Below are positions 53,620-62,865 of a stretch of 64,000 nucleotides of DNA, piece by piece (the first letter of the stretch is position 1; each line of letters starts with the position of its first letter). The translations under genes were made by a program, and so were the position numbers. Under the pieces are notes generated by a model, which was not told the origin of the DNA, did no database searches, and saw only the letters and a list, made by a program, of their open reading frames with translations. The stretch is from ZC4RG42 sp036676355. GTDB taxonomy: Bacteria; Pseudomonadota; Gammaproteobacteria; Burkholderiales; SG8-39. The stretch lies in contig JAKFDA010000016.1 in NCBI GenBank assembly GCA_036676355.1, forward strand, positions 11,217 through 75,216, in the 5' to 3' direction.

Positions 53620-54107
53620 TTGAGGAGTTCCGTCACTTTTTCGAGGCCGCTGTTCGCACACTGTTCATCGAGGTGGCCGCCGGGCGCTCCGGCCACGCCC
53701 ACGGCGCCGATCACGTCGTTACCCGCGCGCACCGGCACACCTCCGCCAAGCAGCAGAAAACCGGGGATATGAACGAGGTTCGCCACCCCCGGATTCTTCT
53801 GTGCGGCTTCCATCATCGCCTGCGTGTTGTTGCGGGCCGATGCGGAGGTGAATGCTTTCTCCCGGCTTGCGGCGACGGTGTGCGGACCGGCATTGTCGGC
53901 ACGCTGCACGGCGCGCACGCCGCCGGCGCGATCGACCACCGTGGCCGTTACGGCGTAGCCGTCGGCCTGGCACGCAGCCACGGTTGCCGCGGCGATCTGG
54001 TTCGCCAGTTCGAGCGACATATTGCGCTCGGTGCGCACCGCTTCGGCATGGGCGACTGCGAGTGGCAGTGAGGCGGTGACGATGGCGAAACGGGCTAAGG
54101 TTTTCAT
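53616..54107 (-). CDS. Secreted GlcG/HbpS-like (DUF336) protein
   Basis: 163 residues from ATG 54107 with AGGAGAG upstream. Signal peptide MKTLARFAIVTASLPLAVAHA, then one GlcG/HbpS domain: SLELANQIAAATVAACQADG, VVDRAGGVRAVQRADNAG, AFTSASARNNTQ and GGVPVRAGNDVIGAVGVAG. HbpS members bind haem; GlcG is linked to glycolate genes. The two possibilities cannot be separated by sequence, though gcl genes exist elsewhere in this window. Confidence 0.8.
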   Translation of the reverse strand: MKTLARFAIVTASLPLAVAHAEAVRTERNMSLELANQIAAATVAACQADGYAVTATVVDRAGGVRAVQRADNAGPHTVAASREKAFTSASARNNTQAMMEAAQKNPGVANLVHIPGFLLLGGGVPVRAGNDVIGAVGVAGAPGGHLDEQCANSGLEKVTELLK

Positions 54108-54243
54108 GCGGCTCTCCTGCAGTGGTCGAGGCGGTCGCGATCCGACCATGTCGACACCTTAGCAATATCAGCGCCTCGCGCCACTCGCAGGCCAACGTAT
54201 ACTCAACCACCATCGATTTCGCCCTGCTGCGCCAGCGGCAAAT

Positions 54244-54876
54244 ATGACCTACGCCGTTAAAGAAGCCTTTCTCACCTTGCAGGGCGAGGGCGCCAACGCC
54301 GGGCGCGCGGCGGTGTTCTGTCGTTTCGCCGGATGCAATTTGTGGAGCGGGCGTGAAGAAGATCGGCGCAAGGCGGTGTGCCAGTTCTGCGATACCGATT
54401 TCGTCGGCACCGACGGCATCCATGGCGGACGCTTTGCGACGGCCGAATCGTTAGCGACGCATATCGGGAAACTGTGGCGCGGTCCGCGTGCGGAACGCTT
54501 CGTCGTCTGCACGGGCGGCGAGCCGCTGCTGCAACTCGACACGGCGCTCATCGACGCGCTGCACGCCCGTGGTTTTCGCATCGCGGTGGAGTCGAACGGC
54601 ACGATCGCGGCGCCCGCGGGCATCGACTGGTTGTGCATCAGTCCGAAGGCGGACAGCGCGGTCGTGCAGCGCTCGGGCAACGAACTGAAACTGGTCTATC
54701 CGCAAGCAGGCGTCGACCCCGCCGCGTACGCGGACTGGAATTTCGAACATTTCTTCCTGCAGCCCTTGGATAACGCGCTGCGCGCGGACAATACGGCGAA
54801 GGCAGTCGAATATTGTCTGCAGCATCCCAAATGGCGTCTGAGCCTGCAGACGCACAAGCTGATCGGGATTCCCTGA
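54244..54876 (+). CDS. queE: 7-carboxy-7-deazaguanine synthase QueE
   Basis: 210 residues. It has the radical-SAM cluster in the E. coli-type spacing CX14CX2C (Cys31, Cys46, Cys49), with FCRFAGCNLWSG and CQFCDTDF. TGGEPLLQLD is the SAM-binding stretch. It turns CPH4 to CDG using SAM, the step before QueC. The gene starts without a strong ribosome-binding site. It is divergent from the GlcG gene. Confidence 0.94.
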   Translation: MTYAVKEAFLTLQGEGANAGRAAVFCRFAGCNLWSGREEDRRKAVCQFCDTDFVGTDGIHGGRFATAESLATHIGKLWRGPRAERFVVCTGGEPLLQLDTALIDALHARGFRIAVESNGTIAAPAGIDWLCISPKADSAVVQRSGNELKLVYPQAGVDPAAYADWNFEHFFLQPLDNALRADNTAKAVEYCLQHPKWRLSLQTHKLIGIP

Positions 54877-55018
54877 GGGGGCCGCGCTTTCCGCGATGCT
54901 CCGTGGGAAAGTCCGCAATCCGCGCCGGACGCTGCGCCGCGGCGTCACCGATCCGCGCAAGTCCTTGTCCCATACGCGAAAACGGCGCCGAATCGACGGA
55001 AGCGGCGCGGTCGTCCGG

Positions 55019-55024
55019 TATAAT
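55019..55024 (+). promoter_or_regulatory. Candidate -10 element upstream of hemA
   Basis: A perfect TATAAT, 22 bases before the hemA ATG. No good -35 is at the normal distance, so the promoter may depend on an activator or be fortuitous. Confidence 0.4.
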
Positions 55025-55046
55025 CGCGGTGGCGATCGATCCCCAT

Positions 55047-56303
55047 ATGCAGCAGCTCTTTACCTTAGGCTTGAACTACCAGACCGCGCCGCTCGCCATG
55101 CGCGAGCGCGTGGCGTTCGGCGCTGAGCAGCTTCGGCATGCCCTGGCGGAGATTTTCCGTGCGCGTCCGGCGCGCGAAGCGGCGATTCTGTCGACCTGTA
55201 ACCGCACCGAGCTGTACTGCGCGTCCGGTGATCCGCGCGAGGCGCTGGACTGGCTTGCCGCCTATCACGGCGTCGACGCGTACGACCTCAAGCCGCATCT
55301 TTATACGTTGCCGCGCGAAGACGCGGTACGGCACGCGTTTCGGGTGGCGTCCGGGCTCGATTCGATGGTGCTGGGCGAGCCGCAAATCCTCGGCCAGCTC
55401 AAGGACGCGGTGCGCACGGCCGAAGAAATCGGGACGATGGGCGTTACGCTGTCGCGCCTGTTTCAGCGCTCCTTCGCCGTGGCTAAAGAGGTGCGCACGC
55501 AGACGCGCATCGGCGCCAACGTCGTTTCGATGGCCGCCGCCGCGGTCAAACTCGCCGGTCGCATTTATCCGTCCCTGCGCGATCAGCGCGTGCTGTTCAT
55601 CGGCGCGGGCGAAATGATCGAACTCGCGGCCACGCATTTCGCGGCGCAGTTGCCGCGCGAAATGGCGGTGGCCAACCGGACGCTCGAACGCGGGCAGACG
55701 CTGGCAAATCGCTTCGGCGCGAAAGTGCTGTCGCTGTCCGAATTGCCCGATCGTTTGGCGCAATACGATATCGTCGTGTCCTGTACCGCCAGTACCTTGC
55801 CGATCCTCGGCAAGGGCACGATGGAGCGCGTGGTCAAGTCGCGTCGGCACGCACCGGTGTTCATGGTCGATCTCGCCGTGCCGCGCGACATCGAGCCGGA
55901 AGTCGGCGAACTCGATGATGTTTATCTCTACACGCTCGACGATCTCGCCGAAATCGTGCGCGTCGGCATGGATGAACGCCAGTCGCATGTCGCGCAGGCC
56001 GAAGCGATCATCGATGCGCGAGTCGGCTCCTTCCTGCACTGGATGGAAGGGCGCGCGGTCGTACCGGTGATTTGCGGTTTACGCGATCGAGGCGAAGCGG
56101 CGCGCCGGCAGGAGGTGGAACGCGCGCTGCGATTGCTGGCGCGGGGCGAATCGCCGCAAACCGTTCTCGAAGCCCTGTCGCACGGCCTGACCAATAAATT
56201 GCTGCATGCGCCGACGCAGGCGTTGCACGATGCCAGCGCCGTCGAGCGCGAAGAACTGCAACGTCTGCTGACGCGCGTTTACCGTCTGGACGAGCGGGAT
56301 TAG
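55047..56303 (+). CDS. hemA: Glutamyl-tRNA reductase
   Basis: 418 residues, the usual length. ATG 55047 matches the family start (QLFTLGLNYQTAPLAMRER). STCNRTELY holds the catalytic Cys, GLDSMVLGEPQILGQ the tRNA-site loop, and FIGAGEMIELAA the NADPH-binding region. It reduces Glu-tRNA to glutamate-1-semialdehyde, the first step to haem. prfA follows nine bases downstream, a classic linkage. Confidence 0.97.
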   Translation: MQQLFTLGLNYQTAPLAMRERVAFGAEQLRHALAEIFRARPAREAAILSTCNRTELYCASGDPREALDWLAAYHGVDAYDLKPHLYTLPREDAVRHAFRVASGLDSMVLGEPQILGQLKDAVRTAEEIGTMGVTLSRLFQRSFAVAKEVRTQTRIGANVVSMAAAAVKLAGRIYPSLRDQRVLFIGAGEMIELAATHFAAQLPREMAVANRTLERGQTLANRFGAKVLSLSELPDRLAQYDIVVSCTASTLPILGKGTMERVVKSRRHAPVFMVDLAVPRDIEPEVGELDDVYLYTLDDLAEIVRVGMDERQSHVAQAEAIIDARVGSFLHWMEGRAVVPVICGLRDRGEAARRQEVERALRLLARGESPQTVLEALSHGLTNKLLHAPTQALHDASAVEREELQRLLTRVYRLDERD

Positions 56304-56312
56304 CCGCACCTC

Positions 56313-57401
56313 ATGAAGAAAAGCCTTAGTCTCAAGCTCGAACAGCTCGCCCGTCGGCTGGAAGAATTGAACGCGATGCTGTCGTCCGAGCAGGCAACCA
56401 GCGATATGGACGAGTACCGCAAGCTCTCGCGCGAGCATGCGGAAATCACTCCCGTGGTTGAACGCTATCGCGACTACCGCGCCGCGCTTGGCGATGCGCA
56501 GGCTGCGAAAGAGATGCTGATCGATGCGGAGATGCGTGTCTTCGGGCAAAGCGAACTCGAATCGGCGCAGGCGCGCATGGACGAAATCGAGCTCGATCTG
56601 CAGAAACTGCTGCTGCCGAAAGACCCGAACGACGATCGCAATATTTTTCTGGAAGTGCGCGCGGGGACCGGCGGCGAGGAGTCCGCGCTGTTCTCGGGCG
56701 ACCTGATGCGCATGTATTCGCGCTACGCGGAGCGCCAGCGCTGGCAGGTGGAGCTGATTTCCGAGAGCCCCTCCGATCTGGGCGGCTACAGGGAAGTGAT
56801 CGTGCGCATCATCGGCAACGGGGCCTATTCGCGACTGAAATTCGAGTCCGGCGCTCATCGCGTGCAGCGCGTGCCGGAAACGGAAACGCAGGGGCGCATT
56901 CACACCTCGGCCTGCACGGTCGCGGTGCTACCTGAAGCGGACGAGGTCGGCGATGTGGTGTTGAATCCGGCCGAGTTGCGCATCGACACCTTTCGCGCCT
57001 CCGGTGCGGGCGGTCAGCACATCAACAAAACCGATTCCGCCGTGCGCGTGACTCACCTGCCCACCGGAATCGTGGTCGAATGCCAGGACGACCGTTCGCA
57101 GCACAAGAACAAGGCACGCGCGCTGGCCGTGCTCGCGGCGCGTATCAAGGATGTGCAGACGCGCGCGCAGCAGGCGAAAGAGGCGGCGACGCGTAAATCG
57201 CTGGTGGGCAGCGGCGAACGTTCCGAGCGCATTCGCACCTACAATTTTCCGCAGGGCCGCGTGACCGATCACCGCATCAACCTGACCCTCTATAAGATCG
57301 CCGCCATCATGGACGGCGATCTGGAAGAATTGATCGATGCGCTGTCCGCCGAATATCAGGCGGAACAACTGGCCGCGCTCGGCGAAGAAGTCGCCGCTTG
57401 A
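56313..57401 (+). CDS. prfA: Peptide chain release factor 1
   Basis: 362 residues. GGQ is at 233-235 exactly as in E. coli RF1, in SGAGGQHINKTDSAVR. The codon-recognition loop reads RVPETETQGR, the PxT motif of RF1 (UAA/UAG). PrmC, encoded by the next gene, methylates Gln235. Confidence 0.98.
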   Translation: MKKSLSLKLEQLARRLEELNAMLSSEQATSDMDEYRKLSREHAEITPVVERYRDYRAALGDAQAAKEMLIDAEMRVFGQSELESAQARMDEIELDLQKLLLPKDPNDDRNIFLEVRAGTGGEESALFSGDLMRMYSRYAERQRWQVELISESPSDLGGYREVIVRIIGNGAYSRLKFESGAHRVQRVPETETQGRIHTSACTVAVLPEADEVGDVVLNPAELRIDTFRASGAGGQHINKTDSAVRVTHLPTGIVVECQDDRSQHKNKARALAVLAARIKDVQTRAQQAKEAATRKSLVGSGERSERIRTYNFPQGRVTDHRINLTLYKIAAIMDGDLEELIDALSAEYQAEQLAALGEEVAA

Positions 57402-57415
57402 ACCATCCGGCAAAC

Positions 57416-58234
57416 ATGGCTGAGACCTATCGCCGCCTGTTGCGATCCAGCGATCTGCCCGAACTGGAAGCGAAGATTCTGCTGGAAACCGCAACCGCCC
57501 GGCCGCGTGCCTGGCTGATTGCGCATCTGGACGACGAGGCCGACGAAAGGCAAATACACCTGGTTCGACGGCTGTATGCGCGCCGCCATGCCGGCGAGCC
57601 GATCGCCTATATCACCGGCGAACGCGAATTCTTCAGCCTCGAATTGGGGATTACGCCGGATGTGCTGATCCCGCGCCCCGAAACGGAGCTGCTGGTGGAA
57701 TTGGCGATCGAAATGGCGCCCAATCGTGCCGGACGCGTGATCGATCTCGGTACCGGCAGCGGGGCGGTGGCGATCGCTCTGGCGAAGCACTTGCCGGATG
57801 CCGAGGTGTGGGCGTGCGACGTATCGGCTCAGGCGCTGAATGTCGCGCGCAACAATGCGGAGCGTCACAATGCCGCAGTGCGCTTCCTGCGCAGCGACTG
57901 GTTCGGCGACGTACCGTTGGGCCGCTTCGATGTGATCGTGTCGAATCCGCCGTATGTCGCGGCCGAGGACGAGCATCTGGAGGAAGGCGATGTGCGCCAC
58001 GAGCCGAGGGGGGCGCTGGTCGGGGGCCCCGATGGGCTCGAATGCATACGCACCATCGTCGCGCAAGCGGTTGAACGGCTGGAGCCCGACGGCTGGCTGT
58101 TATTCGAGCACGGCTATGATCAGGCGGCGCGCTGCCGCGATTTGCTCCATGCTTGCGGCTATCAGGACGTCACCAGCTGGACCGATCTGGCCGGCATCCC
58201 GCGCGTGACCGGCGGCTGCAAGCGTAGACGTTGA
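57416..58234 (+). CDS. prmC: Release factor glutamine methyltransferase
   Basis: 272 residues from ATG 57416. A TTG overlapping the prfA stop at 57398 would add six. SAM-binding motif VIDLGTGSGAVAIALA and the catalytic NPPY in VIVSNPPYVAAEDEHL are present. It modifies the GGQ glutamine of RF1 and RF2. Linked directly after prfA as in many bacteria. Confidence 0.95.
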   Translation: MAETYRRLLRSSDLPELEAKILLETATARPRAWLIAHLDDEADERQIHLVRRLYARRHAGEPIAYITGEREFFSLELGITPDVLIPRPETELLVELAIEMAPNRAGRVIDLGTGSGAVAIALAKHLPDAEVWACDVSAQALNVARNNAERHNAAVRFLRSDWFGDVPLGRFDVIVSNPPYVAAEDEHLEEGDVRHEPRGALVGGPDGLECIRTIVAQAVERLEPDGWLLFEHGYDQAARCRDLLHACGYQDVTSWTDLAGIPRVTGGCKRRR

Positions 58235-58404
58235 ATGCGCTCGCGGCACCGGGTCCCGGTTTCGATCAAACCCGTGAACTGTTCGCGTCGTCCTTGATCG
58301 TACAATCACGCGTATGCCACCAGACTTGGCACCAGAGGTGATTTTCACTGGATTTTTTTGAACCTGTCGGCGCGCCGCACGCGCCGCTTATAGAAGGAAA
58401 GCTG

Positions 58405-58713
58405 ATGGACGCTCAACAGGCAATTCGCGAAGTGGTGACTTCGCATCCCGTCGTGCTGTACATGAAAGGGACCGCCGACTTCCCGCAATGCGGTTTCTCC
58501 GCCAACGCCGTGCAGATTCTGCGGGCCTGCGGCGTGTCGGATCTGCATACCGTCAACGTGCTCGACGATCCTGACATTCGTCAGGGCATCAAGGACTACG
58601 CCAACTGGCCGACCATTCCGCAACTGTATGTGAAAGGCGAGTTCGTCGGCGGCTCCGACATCATGCGCGAGATGTATCAGAACGGCGAACTGCAGAAGTT
58701 GCTGCAGAGTTGA
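58405..58713 (+). CDS. grxD: Monothiol glutaredoxin (Grx4 type)
   Basis: 102 residues. Active site CGFS at Cys29 in TADFPQCGFSANAVQ; WPTIPQLYVKGEFVGG and GGSDIMREM complete the glutathione site. It carries and delivers 2Fe-2S clusters. AAGGAAAG precedes the ATG. Last gene of the hemA-prfA-prmC-grxD run, separated by 170 bases from prmC and followed by a strong terminator. Confidence 0.96.
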   Translation: MDAQQAIREVVTSHPVVLYMKGTADFPQCGFSANAVQILRACGVSDLHTVNVLDDPDIRQGIKDYANWPTIPQLYVKGEFVGGSDIMREMYQNGELQKLLQS

Positions 58714-58724
58714 TCTAAGTCGGC

Positions 58725-58761
58725 AAAAACAAAGAGGAGGCATGGCCTCCTCTTTGTTTTT
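58725..58761. terminator. Long bidirectional terminator after grxD
   Basis: A 17-bp perfect stem (AAAAACAAAGAGGAGGC / GCCTCCTCTTTGTTTTT) with an ATG loop. T-runs occur on both strands, fitting convergent grxD and the kinase gene. Confidence 0.93.
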
Positions 58762-58783
58762 GTGGCGAGGAAAGCCGTGTGCC

Positions 58784-60061
58784 TCAGACGGCGGTCAGCC
58801 GCACATTTGCCAGGCTCAGACGATCGACCAGGATGTCCATGAAGGCGCGGTCGAAGCGGTGCCGGCAGACATCCGACGCATTCGCCAGATCGTCGCATCG
58901 AATGGTGATGACACGCGAAGCCTTGAGTGCGCTCACATCGGCGGTGCGTTCATTCGAAGCGCGCGACAGATAAGCCATTTCGCCGAAACATTGTCCGGGC
59001 CGCAGGCGATTCAACAGCTTGGCGTGCTTCGCCACGCGCATTTCGCCCGAGGCGAGAATGCAGAAGAATTCGCCGGAGTCGCCCTCGCGCATCAGCGTTG
59101 TTCCGGGCTGCACGTCCTGCCAGTGACTGATGCGCATCACTTCCCAGAGTTCGGCGTCGGTGAACTCCTTGAAGAACGGCATGGCGCGCAAGGTGTTGAA
59201 TTTTTCGCTGTCCGCGACTTCGCGCTGCCGGGCCAAACGTTCTGTGCGAAAGGCCTCGGCGAGATCGTGCGCGAACTCGTCCCATGAGGCGTAACGCCGC
59301 TTGATGTCTTTCTGCATCGCGCGTTTGACGATCTGATCCAGCGAGGCGGGTATTTCGCTGCGATGGCTCGATGGCGGCGGCGGTTCCACCATCGTGATCT
59401 GGTACATCATGCTGAAGTTGTTGGTCGCATTGAACGGCAGGTGGCCGGTCAGCAGTTGATACATCACCACGCCGAGCGAGTAGATGTCGGTCTGATGATC
59501 GAGCGTCTGTTCCTTGATCTGCTGCGGCGACATGTAAGCCGGCGAACCGATGCCGACCACCATGGTGGTGTCGCCGCTCGACTCCATGATCGCGGCGCCG
59601 AAATCGGAAATCTTGATGTCGGTGCCGCCGGCCAGAAGAATGTTCGCAGGTTTGATGTCGCGATGCGTGATGCCGTGCTTGTGCGCGTAACCGAGTGCGC
59701 GCGTGCACTTGAAAATGATTTCGACGACCTTGTCGACCGGCAGCAGCTTGTCGGGTTCGCAGAACTGCTCCAGCGTGCCGCCCGACACGTACTCCATGAC
59801 GATGTAGGAGAGCTCGTCGCCGACGACCGCGTCGTAAATCTGGATGATGTGCGGATGCGCGAGCTTGCCGGCCAGCGAGGCCTCGGTGACGAACAGTTTG
59901 CGATAGACGCGACCACCGTTGGCCGTTTCGTTCAGCTTGTCCTGATAGACGACTTTGACCGCCACGTCGCGACCGGCGAACTCGTCATGGCACAGAAACA
60001 CCTCGCTCGTGGCGCCCTGGCCAAGCTTATGCGCGACTTCGTACTTGCCGATGCGGTCCAT
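58784..60061 (-). CDS. Ser/Thr protein kinase with C-terminal cyclic-nucleotide-binding domain
   Basis: 425 residues. Kinase domain about 7-270: GQGATSEVF glycine loop, Lys36, HRDIKPANILL (133 on), DFG 153-155 and SPAYMSP activation segment. Then a cNMP domain (about 290-400): GEMAYLSRASNERTADVSA keeps Glu361 and the Arg372-Thr-Ala of the phosphate-binding cassette, so nucleotide binding is plausible. No TM helix, so cytosolic. A bacterial equivalent of a nucleotide-gated kinase; ligand and targets unknown. No good ribosome-binding site seen. Confidence 0.88.
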   Translation of the reverse strand: MDRIGKYEVAHKLGQGATSEVFLCHDEFAGRDVAVKVVYQDKLNETANGGRVYRKLFVTEASLAGKLAHPHIIQIYDAVVGDELSYIVMEYVSGGTLEQFCEPDKLLPVDKVVEIIFKCTRALGYAHKHGITHRDIKPANILLAGGTDIKISDFGAAIMESSGDTTMVVGIGSPAYMSPQQIKEQTLDHQTDIYSLGVVMYQLLTGHLPFNATNNFSMMYQITMVEPPPPSSHRSEIPASLDQIVKRAMQKDIKRRYASWDEFAHDLAEAFRTERLARQREVADSEKFNTLRAMPFFKEFTDAELWEVMRISHWQDVQPGTTLMREGDSGEFFCILASGEMRVAKHAKLLNRLRPGQCFGEMAYLSRASNERTADVSALKASRVITIRCDDLANASDVCRHRFDRAFMDILVDRLSLANVRLTAV

Positions 60062-60194
60062 GGAGGAGGAAGCAGGAAATCACATGTCGGTTCGCCGGAT
60101 CGCCGTTCGCGAACGCAAACAGACCGATGAGTCGAACCCAGGCTTCTGTGTACCAAAGGCAGGCGAAGCTGCTCAAGCACGCAATGCGCGCAAA

Positions 60195-61595
60195 TCAGGC
60201 AAGTTCCGCACGGGCGCGCAGAATGGCGGCCCGCACTTGCGCGGGCGCGGTCGCGCCGAGGTGATTGCGGGCGGCAAGCGAGCCTTCGACAGTGAGGACC
60301 TGGTACACGTCCTGATCGATGGTCGGCGCAAACTGCTGCAACTCCGCGAGCGGCAGATCGGCCAGATCGCAGCCACGCGCTTCGGCCGCGCGCACAGCAC
60401 GTGCGACCGCTTCGTGCGCGTCGCGAAAAGGCGTGCCGCGCTTGACCAGATAATCGGCCAGATCGGTCGCCGTCGCGAATCCTTGCAGCGCGGCAGCGCG
60501 CATCGCATCGGCCTGCGGCGCAATCCCCGGCACCATTTCGGCGAAGATCGCCAGCGTGTCGACCAGCGTATCGACCGTATCGAACAGCGGCTCCTTGTCT
60601 TCCTGATTGTCCTTGTTGTAGGCGAGCGGTTGCGCCTTCATCAGCATGAGCAGGCCCATGAGATGGCCGACGACGCGACCCGTCTTGCCGCGCGCGAGTT
60701 CCGGAACGTCGGGATTCTTCTTCTGCGGCATGATCGACGAGCCGGTGCAGAAGCGATCGGGCAGCGTGATGAAACCGAAACGCGGGCTCATCCACACGAT
60801 CAACTCTTCGCAGAAACGCGAGAGGTGAATCATGATCAACGAGGCGGCGGCGCAGAATTCGATGGCGAAGTCGCGGTCGGATACCGCATCGAGCGAGTTC
60901 TCGCACACACCGTCGAAGCCCAGTTCGCGCGCGACATATTCGCGATCAATGGCGAACGAGGTGCCGGCCAGCGCCGCCGCGCCGAGCGGCAGCCGATTTA
61001 CGCGCTTGCGGCAGTCGGCCAGACGGGCGCGATCGCGCTTGAGCATTTCGTAGTACGCCAGCAGATGGTGACCGAAGGTCACCGGCTGCGCGACCTGCAG
61101 ATGGGTGAAGCCGGGCATCACCGTGTCGGCGTGACGTTCCGCGAGATCCACCAGCGCACGTTGCAGGGTTGCGATCAGCGAACCGATGTCGTCGATCGCT
61201 TCGCGCATGTACAGACGGATGTCGGTGGCCACCTGATCATTGCGCGAGCGGCCGGTGTGCAGGCGCTTGCCCGCATCGCCGACCAGCGCGGTGAGGCGGC
61301 GCTCGATGTTGAGATGCACGTCTTCCGCGTCGAGCGACCACTCGAACTTCCCGGCGGTGATTTCGTCGCGTATGGCGGCGAGTCCGCGTTCGATGTCGGC
61401 CAGGTCCGCCGCCGTGATGATGCCCGTCGCGGTCAGCATTTTCGCGTGCGCGAGCGAGCCGGCGATATCGTGCAGCGCCAATCGTTTATCGAAAAAGACC
61501 GAGCCTGTGTAACGCTTCACGCGTTCGTCCACGGCCTCGCTGAACCGACCCGACCAGGTCTGGGTGGCGTGATGGTTTTCCTTCGGACCGGGCAT
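60195..61595 (-). CDS. argH: Argininosuccinate lyase
   Basis: 466 residues from ATG 61595 (an earlier ATG is outside the family N-terminus). Signature GSSIMPQKKNPDVPELARGK and the active-site region TGRSRNDQVATDIRLYMRE are present, with MPGFTHLQVAQPVTFGHHLL. It splits argininosuccinate to arginine and fumarate. Divergent from the histidine-kinase gene, as in many beta- and gammaproteobacteria. Confidence 0.97.
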   Translation of the reverse strand: MPGPKENHHATQTWSGRFSEAVDERVKRYTGSVFFDKRLALHDIAGSLAHAKMLTATGIITAADLADIERGLAAIRDEITAGKFEWSLDAEDVHLNIERRLTALVGDAGKRLHTGRSRNDQVATDIRLYMREAIDDIGSLIATLQRALVDLAERHADTVMPGFTHLQVAQPVTFGHHLLAYYEMLKRDRARLADCRKRVNRLPLGAAALAGTSFAIDREYVARELGFDGVCENSLDAVSDRDFAIEFCAAASLIMIHLSRFCEELIVWMSPRFGFITLPDRFCTGSSIMPQKKNPDVPELARGKTGRVVGHLMGLLMLMKAQPLAYNKDNQEDKEPLFDTVDTLVDTLAIFAEMVPGIAPQADAMRAAALQGFATATDLADYLVKRGTPFRDAHEAVARAVRAAEARGCDLADLPLAELQQFAPTIDQDVYQVLTVEGSLAARNHLGATAPAQVRAAILRARAELA

Positions 61596-61791
61596 CGTTG
61601 CTTGTAAAAAGAGAAGTGGGGTTCGAGAATCGGCGCACGGCGCGACGTTCAAAACGCGCTGTTATGCCAACGACTTGTGCCGATTCTAAGACAAAAGCAC
61701 TGCCGCTCGCCCGACCTTTTTGACCGCGTGGTTGGCGCGCACTCACGCGACACATCGCGGCGTGCGTCGAACGCGGCGCGCTGAGGCGGGC

Positions 61792-62865
61792 ATGGCACAG
61801 GTACCGCACGCGACGATTCCCGAGGCTTTGCCCGACCTGCGCAATCTGGGCGTGCTGGCGCGCATTCTCATTGCGGTGAACGGCGCGGCTTTTTTCGTCG
61901 CAACGGTCGGCGCCGACCACTTCGCGCAACTGGTCGAGCGCATGCTCGATATCGCGTTGACCGTGGAACCGGTGCTCATCGCTGTGCTGGTGTGCCTGTG
62001 GGCGCTTAATCCTGTGCTGCAGCGCTTGCGGTACTGGCGCGGGCTGGCGCTGATTGCGGCTATCGCGATGTTGCTGACCGTCGGTGTGCAGCGGTTCATT
62101 GCCAGCATGGATGCATCGCCGCAGATCTACATTCGCGGCGTCGCCTATGCATTGCTCGCGACCGGATTGCTCGCCGGTTATTTCCATCTGCGCCAGCGCG
62201 CCTTTTCGCCCGCCTTATCCGAAGCGCGTCTGCAGGCGCTGCAGGCGCGCATTCGCCCGCACTTCCTGTTCAATACGCTGAATGCGGTGCTGTCGCTGAT
62301 ACGCAAGGATGCGCGCCGTGCGGAAACCGCACTGGAGGATCTGGCCGACCTTTATCGGGTGGCGATGGCCGACAACAGACAACTCATCCCGCTGGAACGT
62401 GAACTGGCGCTTACACGCCAATATCTCAATCTGGAACAGTTGCGGCTCGGCGCGCGTTTGCTGATCGACTGGCGCATCGACAAGGCGCCGAACGATGCGC
62501 TGGTGCCGCCGCTGTTGTTGCAGCCGCTGGTCGAAAACGCCGTCTATCACGGCATCGAGCCGGGCATCGGCCCGGGCACGATCGAAATCGCGATCGCCCG
62601 TTATCGCGATCGCATTCATGTGCGCTTGCGTAATCCCTATCACGCCGCTCATCAGCATCGACAAGGCAACCGCATGGCACTGGCGAACATTCGCGAGCGG
62701 TTGGCGTTGCACTTCGATGTGGAAGCCGTACTTGAATCGGGCGTGCGCGGCGACGCGTTCGAAATCAAAATCTCGCTGCCGTACAAAAAAGAAAGCGAAC
62801 GCTCCCAGGTACTGACGCTCGGTCCGCTCACGTTAGCGCCGTTGACGAAGGGGCCACGGCCGTGA
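61792..62865 (+). CDS. algZ: LytS/AlgZ-like sensor histidine kinase
   Basis: 357 residues from ATG 61792 with GAGG upstream. Four TM helices (about 20-135) lead to a His_kinase domain with phospho-acceptor His157 in RIRPHFLFNTLNAVLSLIR, and PLLLQPLVENAVYHGIEPG as the N-box. The ATPase end is short, as in LytS/AlgZ types. The gene overlaps the LytTR regulator. The name is from position and family; the signal is unknown. Confidence 0.85.
   Translation: MAQVPHATIPEALPDLRNLGVLARILIAVNGAAFFVATVGADHFAQLVERMLDIALTVEPVLIAVLVCLWALNPVLQRLRYWRGLALIAAIAMLLTVGVQRFIASMDASPQIYIRGVAYALLATGLLAGYFHLRQRAFSPALSEARLQALQARIRPHFLFNTLNAVLSLIRKDARRAETALEDLADLYRVAMADNRQLIPLERELALTRQYLNLEQLRLGARLLIDWRIDKAPNDALVPPLLLQPLVENAVYHGIEPGIGPGTIEIAIARYRDRIHVRLRNPYHAAHQHRQGNRMALANIRERLALHFDVEAVLESGVRGDAFEIKISLPYKKESERSQVLTLGPLTLAPLTKGPRP

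Noticed and set aside
59955..61607. Plus-strand open frame of 550 codons
   Set aside because: Antisense of argH; composition typical of a shadow.
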